Shown piece after piece: positions 27,451-37,393 of a stretch of 64,000 bases of DNA. This stretch comes from Veillonella rodentium (GTDB taxonomy: Bacteria; Bacillota; Negativicutes; Veillonellales; Veillonellaceae). The notes beneath the pieces were generated by a model. It searched no databases. It saw only the letters and a list, made by a program, of their open reading frames with translations, and had not been told where the DNA came from. Made by a program: the position numbers and the translations under genes. The stretch is from the NCBI RefSeq assembly GCF_900187285.1, contig NZ_LT906470.1, positions 945,501 to 1,009,500 on the forward strand, given 5' to 3'. Positions within the stretch are counted from its first letter, which is position 1. Each line of letters opens with the position of its first letter.

Positions 27451-29438
27451 TGCCGACCATTCATGTACTGGATGAAAAGACAATCAATAAAATAGCCGCA
27501 GGTGAAGTCGTTGAACGTCCTGCTTCCGTCATAAAAGAGCTTATCGAGAATTCTATCGATGCATCGGCGACGAATATAGAGATTGAAATCGGAGATGGCG
27601 GTGTTTCCTATATGCGTATTACCGATAACGGTATCGGTATGACCGAAGAGGATGCGCGATTGGCTATCTTACGTCATGCGACGTCCAAGATTCAGCAGGT
27701 GGAGGATCTCTTCGATATCGCTTCTTTAGGGTTTAGAGGTGAAGCGTTAGCCAGCATCGCATCGGTTTCTCATTTTTCGTTGATTACGCGTAAAGCTGAT
27801 GACGAATTGGGCACGCGTATTACCGTGGACGGCGGAACTTTCACGGACTGCATTCCCTATGGTGCGGCACCGGGAACGACTATTGAAATCAAGGATTTGT
27901 TTTATAACACGCCGGCACGACGTAAATTTCTCAAAACAGAGCGCACCGAATCATCTAAAATTCAGGATATTGTCGGTAAATTAGCCCTCAGTAATTCTCA
28001 TATATCCTTTAAACTTACCATCGATGACCGGGTGTCCATTATAACGCCCGGCAATGGTAATATAATCGATACCGTGGCGGCCCTTTACGGTTATAAAACG
28101 AAGGATGATGTGTTTTCTGTTGCCTATGAAAGCGACTCTATCTATATTGACGGTGTTGTTAGTAAGCCCACATTGTTAAAGAGTACGCGACTGTGGCAGA
28201 CTATTATCGTCAATAATCGTGTCATATCCGACAAGACCATTATGAAGGCTATCGATAATGCATACCATGCGTTGTTACCGAAAAACGGTTATCCCCTAGT
28301 CGTGCTTCATATTACTGTACCGGCTGATATGGTGGATATCAATGTGCATCCTCGTAAAAGCGAAGTAAAATTTTCTGATGAAAAATTAATATTCAAAGCT
28401 GTTTATCATGCTATTCTTAATGCATTGAATAATCCTCTGCATCAACGGTATGAACGGGAATCTTCTTCCTATATGCCGGGGTCCATTGATGCGAATGGTG
28501 AAAGTACTGCCAATACTCATGGTAAAAGTACTTATGATTCGTATCAATCGGAAACGATGGTGAGAGATGATATGCAGTCTGCCGAACATATCGCTACACC
28601 CGTAGAGTATGATAAGGTTTTTGGCGGTCGTCGCAATAAAGGTTATGAGGTAATGCGCGATGAAACCTCACAGTTTGTAGACTCTTTAAAGAGTCACGGC
28701 TTTACGCCGCCACCTCCAAAGTCTACATATGAACAGGAAACATTTAGGGATGATACGTTTAACTCCGTTCCAGCCGCCTATACCAGTTATACGGCGGAGG
28801 ATGTGGAGAAATTCAAATCCCTGAAACAGGATATGATGGAAACGAATCAATCGGAGCGAATTATTCAGAACTCCGGATTTTTACCTATGGGACAAGTCGC
28901 TTCCTGCTATATTTTGGCTAAAAAAGGCGATGATCTTTATATTATAGATCAGCATGCCGCACACGAGCGAATCCGTTATGATAAATTATGTAAATCATCG
29001 GAAGCGATCCCTATGCAATCTATCCTTGTTCCTCAGCTGCAGGAGGCTACAGAGGATGATATGACGCTCGTGGAAGAGGAGCGGGACGTATTACTCGATT
29101 TAGGTTTTGATGTGGAGCTGGGAGGACCTGCACAGATTAAATTGGTAGGATCCCCTGTTGATTTGGTGGAGTCGAAAGCATTTGAGATTTTACAATATGT
29201 ATTTTCGTATCTGCATGATCATCAAAAGCCTACAAAGGCACAGCTACGACATGAAATGCTAGCCTATGCTTCCTGTAGAGGTGCGATCAAATCGGGACAT
29301 AATCTGAACATGTATCAGATGGCGACATTGATTGAGGATTTATTTAATACGGAAAAGCCGTATGTATGTCCTCACGGGCGTCCTACGATTATCAAGTTTA
29401 CACCCGATGAGTTAGGGAAATTGTTTTTGCGGTCTTAA
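27450..29438 (+). CDS. mutL: DNA mismatch repair protein MutL (endonuclease type)
   Basis: GHKL ATPase that links MutS to strand incision. In 662 residues it has EVVERPASVIKELIENSIDA, DNGIGM, and GFRGEALASI motifs in the N-terminal ATPase, a low-complexity linker (about 340-450), and a C-terminal domain containing DQHAAHERI, the metal-binding endonuclease motif of MutL proteins from bacteria without MutH, with a downstream CPHGRP motif. The ATG overlaps the mutS stop by one base (TAATG) after AAGGAGG. Confidence 0.97.
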   Translation: MPTIHVLDEKTINKIAAGEVVERPASVIKELIENSIDASATNIEIEIGDGGVSYMRITDNGIGMTEEDARLAILRHATSKIQQVEDLFDIASLGFRGEALASIASVSHFSLITRKADDELGTRITVDGGTFTDCIPYGAAPGTTIEIKDLFYNTPARRKFLKTERTESSKIQDIVGKLALSNSHISFKLTIDDRVSIITPGNGNIIDTVAALYGYKTKDDVFSVAYESDSIYIDGVVSKPTLLKSTRLWQTIIVNNRVISDKTIMKAIDNAYHALLPKNGYPLVVLHITVPADMVDINVHPRKSEVKFSDEKLIFKAVYHAILNALNNPLHQRYERESSSYMPGSIDANGESTANTHGKSTYDSYQSETMVRDDMQSAEHIATPVEYDKVFGGRRNKGYEVMRDETSQFVDSLKSHGFTPPPPKSTYEQETFRDDTFNSVPAAYTSYTAEDVEKFKSLKQDMMETNQSERIIQNSGFLPMGQVASCYILAKKGDDLYIIDQHAAHERIRYDKLCKSSEAIPMQSILVPQLQEATEDDMTLVEEERDVLLDLGFDVELGGPAQIKLVGSPVDLVESKAFEILQYVFSYLHDHQKPTKAQLRHEMLAYASCRGAIKSGHNLNMYQMATLIEDLFNTEKPYVCPHGRPTIIKFTPDELGKLFLRS

Positions 29439-29439
29439 T

Positions 29440-30255
29440 ATGAATATCATTACCACATCACAAAAATCAAATGGTTTCATTCAGGAGGAAGCTAAGCGTT
29501 TGGCTTCCTCTATTCCTATGATTTATGTAAAACGGAATAAATCGTCGATGATACAGCTTTTTGAAGCGTATCACCCAGATTATATCGCTGTTTTGTCCGG
29601 AGACGGACTGACTATATATTTTTCGCCTTCTCAACATCATACATTTCATCTGTCCATGGCTCAATTACGTATTTTACGCATACAGAGGGGGGAAGGAGAT
29701 CATCTGATTAATGCTGTGCAATCTATTTTGACAGCGTTAAACCCCGTATCTATGCTTTCAACGTTCAGTTTATTAGACTGTACAGCGGGGCTTGGCAGTG
29801 ACAGCATTGTCTTAAGTTACGGATTTCCCTATGCTCATATTTCGTGTTTAGAAGCATCATTACCCATATGGTTATCAACATCCTATGGACTGAGCCACTA
29901 TGAGCATAGGCAGGTGGAGGTGACGGCGGCGCTACGTCGAATTTCGATGCATCATGCATCTTTTGAGGAGTACCTGCCTACGTTAAAGGATAATGCTGTA
30001 GATATTCTTTATTTTGATCCCATGTTTGAAGTGCCTGTTGAGGATAGTCCACAATTTAAGCCGTTGCGGGGACATACGGTAGAAAGCGCGATTACAAAGT
30101 CTATCATAGATGAAGCTATGCGTATCGCTAAATACGGTTTTATTATTAAGGAGCGACCTTTCAGTTCTATCTTTCAATTATATCCACCGGATCAATGGAT
30201 TGGCGGAAAATACAGTCGTATCGGTTATGGCGTATATATAAAGGAGACAGTGTGA
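29440..30255 (+). CDS. RsmJ-like class I SAM methyltransferase
   Basis: Probable rRNA or other nucleic-acid methyltransferase. The 271 residues have the SAM motif LLDCTAGLGSDSIVLSYG (about 110-127), SCLEASLPIW, and YFDPMFEVP, which resembles the LDPMFP motif of RsmJ, the 16S rRNA G1516 N2-methyltransferase of E. coli. The N-terminal 100 residues are divergent from RsmJ, so assignment to G1516 is unproven. It starts two bases after mutL without a strong ribosome site and ends inside the GTGA junction with miaA, so it is translationally coupled on both sides. Confidence 0.78.
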   Translation: MNIITTSQKSNGFIQEEAKRLASSIPMIYVKRNKSSMIQLFEAYHPDYIAVLSGDGLTIYFSPSQHHTFHLSMAQLRILRIQRGEGDHLINAVQSILTALNPVSMLSTFSLLDCTAGLGSDSIVLSYGFPYAHISCLEASLPIWLSTSYGLSHYEHRQVEVTAALRRISMHHASFEEYLPTLKDNAVDILYFDPMFEVPVEDSPQFKPLRGHTVESAITKSIIDEAMRIAKYGFIIKERPFSSIFQLYPPDQWIGGKYSRIGYGVYIKETV

Positions 30256-31181
30256 ATCCATTAATTACCATCGTAGGGCCTACAGCGGTAGGAAAAACAG
30301 ATCTCACTTTAGATTTAGCGGTTGCATTGCATGGAGAAGTCATTTCTGGAGATGCCTATCAAGTATATAAACAGTTAAATATCGGTACGGCAAAACCGTC
30401 TGCTCAGGAGTTACATCGCGTAAGACATCATTTAATCGATATTCTCGAGCCCGATGACTCTTATTCGGTATCAATGTTCCAGAGTCAGGCACGACATATT
30501 ATCGATGAGTTATCTTCTCGTAAGATTTTACCGATTCTGTCAGGTGGAACAGGCTTATATGTGCAGTCATTATTAGAAAATTATAATTTTAATGATGTAA
30601 AGCCTGATGAATCATTACGAGCTTCATTAGATGAACTTTATGAGCGAGAGGGTATTGAAGGTCTGCGTAGGTACGCTCGACAATTGGGCGAAGCCCATCA
30701 CATTGAGATTATGTATACGGATAAGCATCGTTTATATCGGTCCATAGAAATATTACATCATGGTGATGAGGAGTCTTTACGCAACCAGACTAAAGACGGA
30801 TTGTCTTATAAGGGTCCTGTTATAGGACTTATGCGCAATCGTGATGAATTATATGAACGCATTAACTTACGCGTCGATATGATGTTTGACGTAGGCCTTG
30901 TCGATGAAGTGCAGCGGTTGGTGGAAAGCGGTGTAAATCCCATCTGTCAAGCTTTCAAAGGCATCGGCTATAAAGAGGTCGTCGAATATTTAAATGGGTC
31001 TATTACACTCGATATTTGTCGGGAGTTAATCAAAAAAAATACACGCCATTTTGCAAAACGACAAATTACATGGTATAAGCGGATGCCATATATCCAATGG
31101 ATTCATATAAATGATACGACGTCTAAGGATTATATTTTTAATACAGCTATGGAATTAATTCATAGAGAAGGATTAGTATGA
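30252..31181 (+). CDS. miaA: tRNA dimethylallyltransferase
   Basis: Adds the dimethylallyl group of DMAPP to A37 of tRNA, the step before MiaB. The 309 residues carry the P-loop GPTAVGKTDL, SGDAYQVYKQLNIGTAKP, HHLIDI, SGGTGLY, and the C-terminal KNTRHFAKRQITWYK. The start is GTG 30252 (AAGGAG five bases upstream, 4-base GTGA overlap with the previous gene), giving the family N-terminus; an in-frame ATG 57 bases upstream would add a non-homologous extension. DMAPP comes from the MEP pathway encoded earlier in the window. Confidence 0.95.
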   Translation: MNPLITIVGPTAVGKTDLTLDLAVALHGEVISGDAYQVYKQLNIGTAKPSAQELHRVRHHLIDILEPDDSYSVSMFQSQARHIIDELSSRKILPILSGGTGLYVQSLLENYNFNDVKPDESLRASLDELYEREGIEGLRRYARQLGEAHHIEIMYTDKHRLYRSIEILHHGDEESLRNQTKDGLSYKGPVIGLMRNRDELYERINLRVDMMFDVGLVDEVQRLVESGVNPICQAFKGIGYKEVVEYLNGSITLDICRELIKKNTRHFAKRQITWYKRMPYIQWIHINDTTSKDYIFNTAMELIHREGLV

Positions 31182-32416
31182 CATTAGAAGAAATACGCAC
31201 CAAAGCCCTTGAAATGGCTGAACCGGAGTTTAAAAAATTTGAACCTATCGCATTGGCGAATACAAAAAAAATATTGGAAGCCTTTAAAGAATGCCAAGTA
31301 TCTGATTATCATTTTAACGGAACTACAGGGTACGGCTATAACGATGTGGGCCGAGAAAAACTGGATGAGGTATTTGCCTATGTATTTAAAGGTGAAAAAG
31401 CCATTGTACGGCCTCACTTTGTATCCGGTACACATGCATTGGCCACAACGTTGATGGCGTTGATGGGGAATGGATCGAATGGTACGGAATTCATTTATGC
31501 TGTAGGGGCTCCTTATGATACGATGCAGTCGGTTATAGGCTCTATCCGTGTAGTTAGAGGCTCTCTGATTGAAAAAGGCTTTACTTATACTGAGGTTCCT
31601 TTGAAGGATAATACTTATGATGTTGTAGCCATCACAAATGCGGTTAATGACAATACGCGTGTTGTCGTCATTCAACGATCTCGCGGTTACAGTACGCGAG
31701 AACCTTTATCTGTGGCGGACATTAAGATTATTGTAGATGCTGTAAAAGAAAAGAATCCGAAAACAATTTGCTTTGTCGACAATTGTTATGGAGAATTCAC
31801 AGAGTTACAAGAGCCGTTAGAGGTTGGCGCCGATATCATGGCTGGGTCGCTCATTAAAAATGCTGGTGGCGGTTTGGCTCCGACAGGAGGTTATATCGTA
31901 GGCCGTACGGATTTAGTAGAGGATGCGGCATATCAATTGACGGCACCGGGTCTTGGAGACCATATGGGTTCTTATACGCCGGGATATCGATTGTTCTTCC
32001 AGGGATTATTCATGGCCCCTCATGTGGTCTTGCAGGCGCTAAAAGGTGCCGTATATACCGCCGCTGTAGGTGAACTGCTCGGTTACGACGTATTTCCAAA
32101 GGTAAATTCGAATCGTTATGATTTGATTCAGGCTATCAACTTGAATAACGGGAAGGAAATGGAACAGTTTTGCCGCGGTATGCAGGCGTATTCTCCTGTA
32201 GATGCTCATGTGTATCCCATTCCGGGCGATATGCCGGGCTATGAAGATAAAATTATCATGGCCGGCGGTACATTTGTACAGGGATCTTCCATAGAGTTGA
32301 GTGCAGACGGTCCCGTTCGACCTCCATATACAATTTTTATGCAAGGCGGACTAGTATTTGAACATTCCATGCTCGGTATTTTAGGCGCCGCAGAAGAATT
32401 GTTGAAACATAGATAA
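31178..32416 (+). CDS. PLP-dependent aluminium-resistance family protein (methionine gamma-lyase-like)
   Basis: A 412-residue protein of the Al-resistance/Met-gamma-lyase Pfam family of fold-type I PLP enzymes. Visible motifs are GTTGYGYNDVGR, RPHFVSGTHAL, CFVDNCYGEF (Asp to the PLP ring nitrogen) and AGSLIKNAGGGLAPTGGY, where the Lys is the likely PLP-binding residue. Members often sit next to miaA in Firmicutes, as here (4-base ATGA overlap). Sulfur amino-acid lyase activity is a plausible but unproven role; the aluminium link is historical. Confidence 0.87.
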   Translation: MTLEEIRTKALEMAEPEFKKFEPIALANTKKILEAFKECQVSDYHFNGTTGYGYNDVGREKLDEVFAYVFKGEKAIVRPHFVSGTHALATTLMALMGNGSNGTEFIYAVGAPYDTMQSVIGSIRVVRGSLIEKGFTYTEVPLKDNTYDVVAITNAVNDNTRVVVIQRSRGYSTREPLSVADIKIIVDAVKEKNPKTICFVDNCYGEFTELQEPLEVGADIMAGSLIKNAGGGLAPTGGYIVGRTDLVEDAAYQLTAPGLGDHMGSYTPGYRLFFQGLFMAPHVVLQALKGAVYTAAVGELLGYDVFPKVNSNRYDLIQAINLNNGKEMEQFCRGMQAYSPVDAHVYPIPGDMPGYEDKIIMAGGTFVQGSSIELSADGPVRPPYTIFMQGGLVFEHSMLGILGAAEELLKHR

Positions 32417-32420
32417 TCTA

Positions 32421-32459
32421 AAGAATCTCTTTCTCTATATGGGGAGGGGTTCTTTTATT
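32421..32459 (+). terminator. Intrinsic terminator after the PLP-enzyme gene
   Basis: Arms 32421-32437 and 32438-32454 pair over about 16 positions, with five G-U pairs, and are followed by TTATTT. It closes the mutS-miaA operon. Confidence 0.7.
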
Positions 32460-32467
32460 TCAAATCT

Positions 32468-32496
32468 TTTCAATATACCTGTTTCTGAGCTATAAT
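32468..32496 (+). promoter_or_regulatory. Putative promoter for mnmA-lepA-hemW
   Basis: A perfect TATAAT at 32491-32496; the best -35 at 17 bases is the weak TTTCAA (32468-32473). It lies just after a terminator and about 120 bases before mnmA, consistent with a leader transcript. Confidence 0.5.
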
Positions 32497-32503
32497 ATAA
32501 ATT

Positions 32504-32611
32504 ACTATGATTTTATAGTGATACTACTCGGACTTTTACACCGAACTAGTGTTTTTACACGTCAGGCTTTCACCCTGATCGTTTTATGATCAACAGATCA
32601 TTAAAAGGAGA
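32504..32611 (+). promoter_or_regulatory. mnmA leader with tandem small hairpins
   Basis: Four short stem-loops occur in a row: TCGG/CCGA (32528-32544), GTGT/ACAC (32549-32560), TCAGG/CCTGA (32562-32578) and GATC/GATC (32577-32591). TTTTACAC is repeated at 32534 and 32553, with a degenerate third copy (CTTTCAC) at 32567. The last GATC overlaps the preceding stem, so alternative folds are possible. I do not recognise a known riboswitch class. The ribosome site AAAGGAG follows. Confidence 0.4.
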
Positions 32612-32615
32612 AAGT

Positions 32616-33677
32616 ATGGAAAAAGTTATCGCTGTAGCTATGAGCGGTGGTGTGGACAGTTCTTTGACGGCTGCCATGCTGCTGAAACAAGGCTATAAAG
32701 TATTTGGCATCACCCTTTGGTTGTGGGTGAGCGGAACCCCTTATGATTCGGTGCCTCTAGCTGTTACGGACGCCAAGAAAATGTGTGATTTTCTTGGTAT
32801 CGAGCATCATGTAATCGATGCAAGAGATGTATTTTACGACAATGTGGTTGATTATTTTGTAAAAGAATACTCTTACGGACGCACGCCGAATCCTTGTGTA
32901 TTTTGCAATAAAAATATCAAGTTTGATTTAATGCTCAATCGTGCTATTGAACTGGGTGCGACACACATGGTGACAGGCCATTATGCACAGGTTAACTATA
33001 ATGAATCGACTGGTTTATATGAATTACATAAGGGCATAGATCCTACAAAGGACCAGAGTTATGTATTGTATAATATGAACCAGCGCATTTTGAGTCATCT
33101 CATGTTTCCTTTAGGGGGGCAATGTAAGACAGAAACCCGCAAGATGGCCGAAGAATTTGATTTACCGGTTGCAAAGAAACCGGATAGTGTTGATATTTGT
33201 TTTTTGCCTCACGGAAATTATCAAAAACTTGTGGTAGAGGAAATGAAAGAAAAACTGAAAATCGGCAATATCGTTACCGAAGATGGAGAGGTATTAGGTA
33301 AGCATACAGGTTTATTTAACTACACCATCGGGCAGCGTAAGGGACTCGGCATCGCTTATAAGCATCCTCTATACGTTATCGGTTTTAACGGTGAACGAAA
33401 CGAAGTTATCGTAGGCCCTAATGAGCGACTCTTTACCAATCGTATGCTCTGTAAATTTTATAATTTCCTGGATGATACGATTCATAAGGAATTAAAGGCG
33501 GAAGGAAAGATTCGTTACGCTGCTAATCCATCACCTTGTAAAGCACGAATCCTGGATAATGATATGATGGAGGTCGTCTTTGAAGAACCGCAACGGGCTA
33601 TCACGCCGGGACAGTCTGTAGTCTTTTATAACGGCACCCAATTACTGGGAGGTGCTGTTATCGATCAGGTATGTTAG
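32616..33677 (+). CDS. mnmA: tRNA-specific 2-thiouridylase MnmA
   Basis: Thiolates U34 of Lys, Glu and Gln tRNAs. The 353 residues include the PP-loop AMSGGVDSS, the first catalytic Cys in NPCVFCNKNIKFD, GHYAQV, the second Cys in SVDICFLPHGNY, and a C-terminal barrel. ATG 32616 follows AAAGGAG by five bases; an in-frame ATG 30 bases upstream has no ribosome site. It follows an unusual hairpin-rich leader. lepA lies 38 bases downstream. Confidence 0.96.
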   Translation: MEKVIAVAMSGGVDSSLTAAMLLKQGYKVFGITLWLWVSGTPYDSVPLAVTDAKKMCDFLGIEHHVIDARDVFYDNVVDYFVKEYSYGRTPNPCVFCNKNIKFDLMLNRAIELGATHMVTGHYAQVNYNESTGLYELHKGIDPTKDQSYVLYNMNQRILSHLMFPLGGQCKTETRKMAEEFDLPVAKKPDSVDICFLPHGNYQKLVVEEMKEKLKIGNIVTEDGEVLGKHTGLFNYTIGQRKGLGIAYKHPLYVIGFNGERNEVIVGPNERLFTNRMLCKFYNFLDDTIHKELKAEGKIRYAANPSPCKARILDNDMMEVVFEEPQRAITPGQSVVFYNGTQLLGGAVIDQVC

Positions 33678-33715
33678 AAAGGAGTATACAAATCTCGGGA
33701 TTTGTATAATAGATT

Positions 33716-35515
33716 ATGTCAACGAAACACATTCGTAACTTTTGTATTATCGCCCATATTGATCATGGTAAGTCCACCATCGCCGACAGATTAATTGAAT
33801 ATACGGGCACACTGCAAAAACGTGAAATGGAGGCACAAGTTTTGGACTCCATGGATCTGGAACGGGAACGCGGCATTACAATTAAAGCCCAATCCGTACG
33901 TATTTTGTATAAAGCGCACGATGGCGACGAATATATTCTCAATCTGATCGATACGCCGGGTCATGTGGATTTCAGTTATGAAGTATCACGGTCTCTTGCG
34001 GCTTGTGAAGGAGCATTGCTGGTTGTGGATGCCGCACAGGGCGTAGAGGCTCAAACGTTGGCAAACGTATATCTTGCATTAGAGCATGATTTGGAAATCA
34101 TTCCTGTAATCAATAAGATTGATCTGCCGTCGGCCGACCCTGATCGGGTAAAACAGGAAATCGAAGATATAATCGGTCTGGATGCATCTGAAGCCGTACT
34201 CTGCTCCGCAAAATCCGGTATTGGTATTCCCGATATTTTAGAGGCTATCGTCAATAAGGTACCGGCTCCACCGGATAAATCGGATGAACCGACACGGGCA
34301 TTAATCTTTGACAGTCGTTTTGATTCGTATAAGGGTGCTATTGCATATGTACGGGTTAAAGAGGGGGCTATTAAGACCAAAGATACAATTCGCATGATGC
34401 ATGACAAGAAGGACTTTGATGTAACTGAGCTTGGTATATTTACGCCGAATCTCGTGCCTGTACAAGAATTACCGTGCGGCTCTGTAGGATGTATTGCGGC
34501 GAGCATTAAAAATGTTGCGGACTGTCATGTGGGTGATACTGTTACATTGGCGGATAATCCGGCACCGGAACCGTTGCCGGGATATCGCAAGGCCGTATCC
34601 ATGGTATATTGCGGCTTATATCCGACGGACTCCAAGGATTATGAAAACCTTCGTGATGCATTAGAAAAATTACAGCTCAATGATGCCGCTTTGGAATATG
34701 AAGCGGAGACGTCATTGGCGCTCGGCTTCGGATTCCGTTGCGGTTTCCTCGGGTTGTTGCACATGGATGTTATTCAAGAACGTCTGGAGCGTGAATATAA
34801 TTTATCCCTTATTACTACGGCGCCGTCTGTAAATTACAAGGTATACAAGACAGACGGAGAAATGATTGAAGTAGATAATCCTGCGAAACTGCCGCCTCCA
34901 ACTGAAATCGATTATATTGAGGAACCATATGTTAAGGCTACAACAATTGTTCCTAAAGATTTCGTCGGTACTATTATGGAATTGTCCCAAGATAAACGCG
35001 GCGAGTATCAATCGATGGAGTATCTTGATGAGACACGTGTGTCCGTCGTTTATCATCTGCCGTTGAGTGAAATCATTTATGATTATTTCGATAAATTAAA
35101 ATCCGCTACGAAGGGCTATGCCTCTCTTGACTATGAATTAATCGGTTACAAGCAGTCGCCGATGGTTAAGATGGATATTCTATTAAATGGTGATCCTGTT
35201 GATGCGTTGTCCATTATTGTGCATAAGGACAGAGCGGCTACACGAGGGCGTGCATTAGCGGAAAAACTGAAGGAACTCATTCCGCGTCAAATGTTTGAAA
35301 TTCCGATTCAGGCTGCAGTAGGTACGAAAATTGTGGCTCGTGAGACGGTGAAAGCATGGCGAAAAGACGTGCTCGCGAAATGTTACGGCGGCGACATTTC
35401 ACGTAAGCGTAAATTATTGGAAAAACAAAAAGCCGGTAAAAAACGGATGAAATCCGTCGGATCCGTTGAGATTCCACAAGAAGCATTTATGGCTATACTC
35501 AAGGTTGAGGATTAA
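33716..35515 (+). CDS. lepA: Elongation factor 4 (LepA), back-translocating GTPase
   Basis: Ribosomal GTPase involved in 30S biogenesis and in stress conditions. The 599 residues have normal length: G1 [14 protein letters not shown], switch [12 protein letters not shown]3 DTPGHVDF, G4 [10 protein letters not shown], then domains II, III and V and the LepA-specific C-terminal domain with [11 protein letters not shown] and [22 protein letters not shown] lies in the 38-base gap after mnmA, which contains AAAGGAG and a small GTATACAAATCTCGGG stem. hemW follows directly. Confidence 0.98.
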   Translation: MSTKHIRNFCIIAHIDHGKSTIADRLIEYTGTLQKREMEAQVLDSMDLERERGITIKAQSVRILYKAHDGDEYILNLIDTPGHVDFSYEVSRSLAACEGALLVVDAAQGVEAQTLANVYLALEHDLEIIPVINKIDLPSADPDRVKQEIEDIIGLDASEAVLCSAKSGIGIPDILEAIVNKVPAPPDKSDEPTRALIFDSRFDSYKGAIAYVRVKEGAIKTKDTIRMMHDKKDFDVTELGIFTPNLVPVQELPCGSVGCIAASIKNVADCHVGDTVTLADNPAPEPLPGYRKAVSMVYCGLYPTDSKDYENLRDALEKLQLNDAALEYEAETSLALGFGFRCGFLGLLHMDVIQERLEREYNLSLITTAPSVNYKVYKTDGEMIEVDNPAKLPPPTEIDYIEEPYVKATTIVPKDFVGTIMELSQDKRGEYQSMEYLDETRVSVVYHLPLSEIIYDYFDKLKSATKGYASLDYELIGYKQSPMVKMDILLNGDPVDALSIIVHKDRAATRGRALAEKLKELIPRQMFEIPIQAAVGTKIVARETVKAWRKDVLAKCYGGDISRKRKLLEKQKAGKKRMKSVGSVEIPQEAFMAILKVED

Positions 35516-35516
35516 T

Positions 35517-36704
35517 ATGATACAAACAGATTCAAAAACTATGGATCTGTCTACAATAGGGGATATGGGGCTGTATGTCCATATCCCTTTTTGTAAACAG
35601 AAGTGTATTTATTGTGATTTCCCTGCATATCAAAATTTACAGGATTATTATGAGACATATGTATATGCTCTCGTGCAGGAAATCGACTTGTGGGCTAATG
35701 TGCATCCTGAATCGAAATTTCGTCCTATCGATACAATTTATTTTGGTGGAGGGACACCGACGGAATTATCCATAGATCAGTTAAAAATAATTTTAGATAA
35801 AATACGTCATACTTTTACCCTTACAGATCCCTGCCATATGACCATAGAGGCGAACCCTGGAGAAGTTGATTTAACATATCTAACTAAGCTTGTCAATCTC
35901 GGCTTTAACCGTATCAGCTTCGGTATTCAAACCTTTGATGATAAGGCTCTTATATGGTTGCATCGCAGTCATACGGCGGAGAAGGCCGTACAGGTCGTAC
36001 AGGATGCGAAGAATGCCGATTTTGAGGATATCAATATTGATCTCATTTATGGATTGCCGAATCAGACGGTGGCCGATGTTCAGCGAAACTTAGAAATCGT
36101 TCGAGATTTACCGATTAACCACATTTCAACCTATGGACTTCAAATTGAGGTGGGGACGTATTTGTATCATCTCGTAAAAAGGAACTTGATTTCTATACCC
36201 GATGAAAGTATAGATGAATCCATGTATGATGCTATGATGACAGGTCTATGTGAGCTCGGATTTGAACGCTATGAAATTTCTAATTTTGCTAAAAGCGGAT
36301 CGTACAGTCGCCATAATTTAAAATATTGGCACTATATAGATTACTTAGGTTTTGGTGCCGGTGCACACTCCTTTTATGATGGCGTGCGACGAAGTAACAA
36401 CCGCAATGTCATGCCGTATATTCAATTGGTCGATCGATATGAAATGCCGATTGTCGAAACGGACGACATATCTATTGAACGAGCGCAGGAGGATTTTTGT
36501 TTTCTTGCACTTCGAACAAAATGGGGCCTTGATGAGCAGTTATTTAAGGATCATTTTGGTATTTCTGTGCGAAATTTATTTGGACCGAGCATAGATGAAT
36601 TAGTTGCTAAAGGATTGATGAACTTTCATCATGGTGCCTATCATTTGACGCCTGAAGGTGCAAAGCACGGGAATTATGTTTTTAGTCAATTTATTCGTGA
36701 ATAA
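35517..36704 (+). CDS. hemW: Heme chaperone HemW-type radical SAM protein
   Basis: HemN-like radical-SAM protein, in the HemW clade that binds heme and delivers it rather than acting as coproporphyrinogen dehydrogenase. In 395 residues it has LYVHIPFCKQKCIYCDF (CxxxCxxC without the extra Cys of true HemN), YFGGGTPTELS, EANPGEVD and RISFGIQTFDD. ATG 35517 is one base after lepA stops, with GAGG before it; an in-frame ATG inside lepA is less likely. lepA-hemW is a standard Firmicutes pair, usually followed by hrcA-grpE-dnaK as it nearly is here. Confidence 0.94.
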   Translation: MIQTDSKTMDLSTIGDMGLYVHIPFCKQKCIYCDFPAYQNLQDYYETYVYALVQEIDLWANVHPESKFRPIDTIYFGGGTPTELSIDQLKIILDKIRHTFTLTDPCHMTIEANPGEVDLTYLTKLVNLGFNRISFGIQTFDDKALIWLHRSHTAEKAVQVVQDAKNADFEDINIDLIYGLPNQTVADVQRNLEIVRDLPINHISTYGLQIEVGTYLYHLVKRNLISIPDESIDESMYDAMMTGLCELGFERYEISNFAKSGSYSRHNLKYWHYIDYLGFGAGAHSFYDGVRRSNNRNVMPYIQLVDRYEMPIVETDDISIERAQEDFCFLALRTKWGLDEQLFKDHFGISVRNLFGPSIDELVAKGLMNFHHGAYHLTPEGAKHGNYVFSQFIRE

Positions 36705-36790
36705 TGCCTTTTCTCACAGATTCTCAAAATCTGATATGTTAGGATTAATAGGATGATGATGAATAAGCATGCTGGATTTGAGGAGGAACG

Positions 36791-37393
36791 ATGAAGACAT
36801 CGGTTATATTACACGGCTTACATAATGAATTTTCATTGGAGCAAATGAAAGCATGTATAGAACTAGCTGAAAAATATGGCGGTTCATTTCGTCATGTCGT
36901 GACAGGGTTGCAGATTACGGGTATTGAAAAAGAGGATAAAGAACGACTTGTTTCTGAATTGCCGGAAGGGGTTACTACGGTCATTCATCGCGGTGTAAAT
37001 TCGCTTATCGCTTGTGTCGGAAAGGGGCATTGTAAGAATGGCCAAATGGAGACTCAAGAGCTGGCGGACTATGTGGAACGTAAACATTATGGGCGTAAAA
37101 CATCTCATAAGTGTAAAATCGGTATCAGCGGATGTGGACGTAACTGTCCGGATGCCATGGTAAAGGATATAGCCTTTATCGGTACATCTTATGGTTTTAT
37201 GCTCGCCGTTGGTGGTACAACGGGGATTAAACCGGAGGCCGGAAAAATACTGGCTCGAAATTTATCTGTGGAACAGGCTAAAAAAGCTGTTGATATTTTG
37301 GTCGATTGGTATGCGGAAAATGGTGCACCTCGGGAACGTATGGGAAAACTATTAGCGAGACTGGGAAATCCGCTTGAAGGTTTAGAGCTATAA
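36791..37393 (+). CDS. Small nitrite/sulfite reductase-like iron-sulfur/siroheme protein
   Basis: A 200-residue protein containing one ferredoxin-like half-domain (about 15-60) and one 4Fe-4S/siroheme half-domain. The cysteines are in ACVGKGHCKN (CxxxxxC) and SGCGRNCPDA (CxxxC), the spacing seen in sulfite and nitrite reductases. Full enzymes have two such repeats over about 500 residues, so this is a single-module form. ATG follows a strong GAGGAGGAACG. It sits between hemW and hrcA, apparently as a one-gene unit. Electron donor and substrate are unknown. Confidence 0.82.
   Translation: MKTSVILHGLHNEFSLEQMKACIELAEKYGGSFRHVVTGLQITGIEKEDKERLVSELPEGVTTVIHRGVNSLIACVGKGHCKNGQMETQELADYVERKHYGRKTSHKCKIGISGCGRNCPDAMVKDIAFIGTSYGFMLAVGGTTGIKPEAGKILARNLSVEQAKKAVDILVDWYAENGAPRERMGKLLARLGNPLEGLEL

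Noticed and set aside
31184-31675. Antisense open frame (163 codons) within the PLP-enzyme gene
   Set aside because: Fully inside a conserved gene and without start signals.
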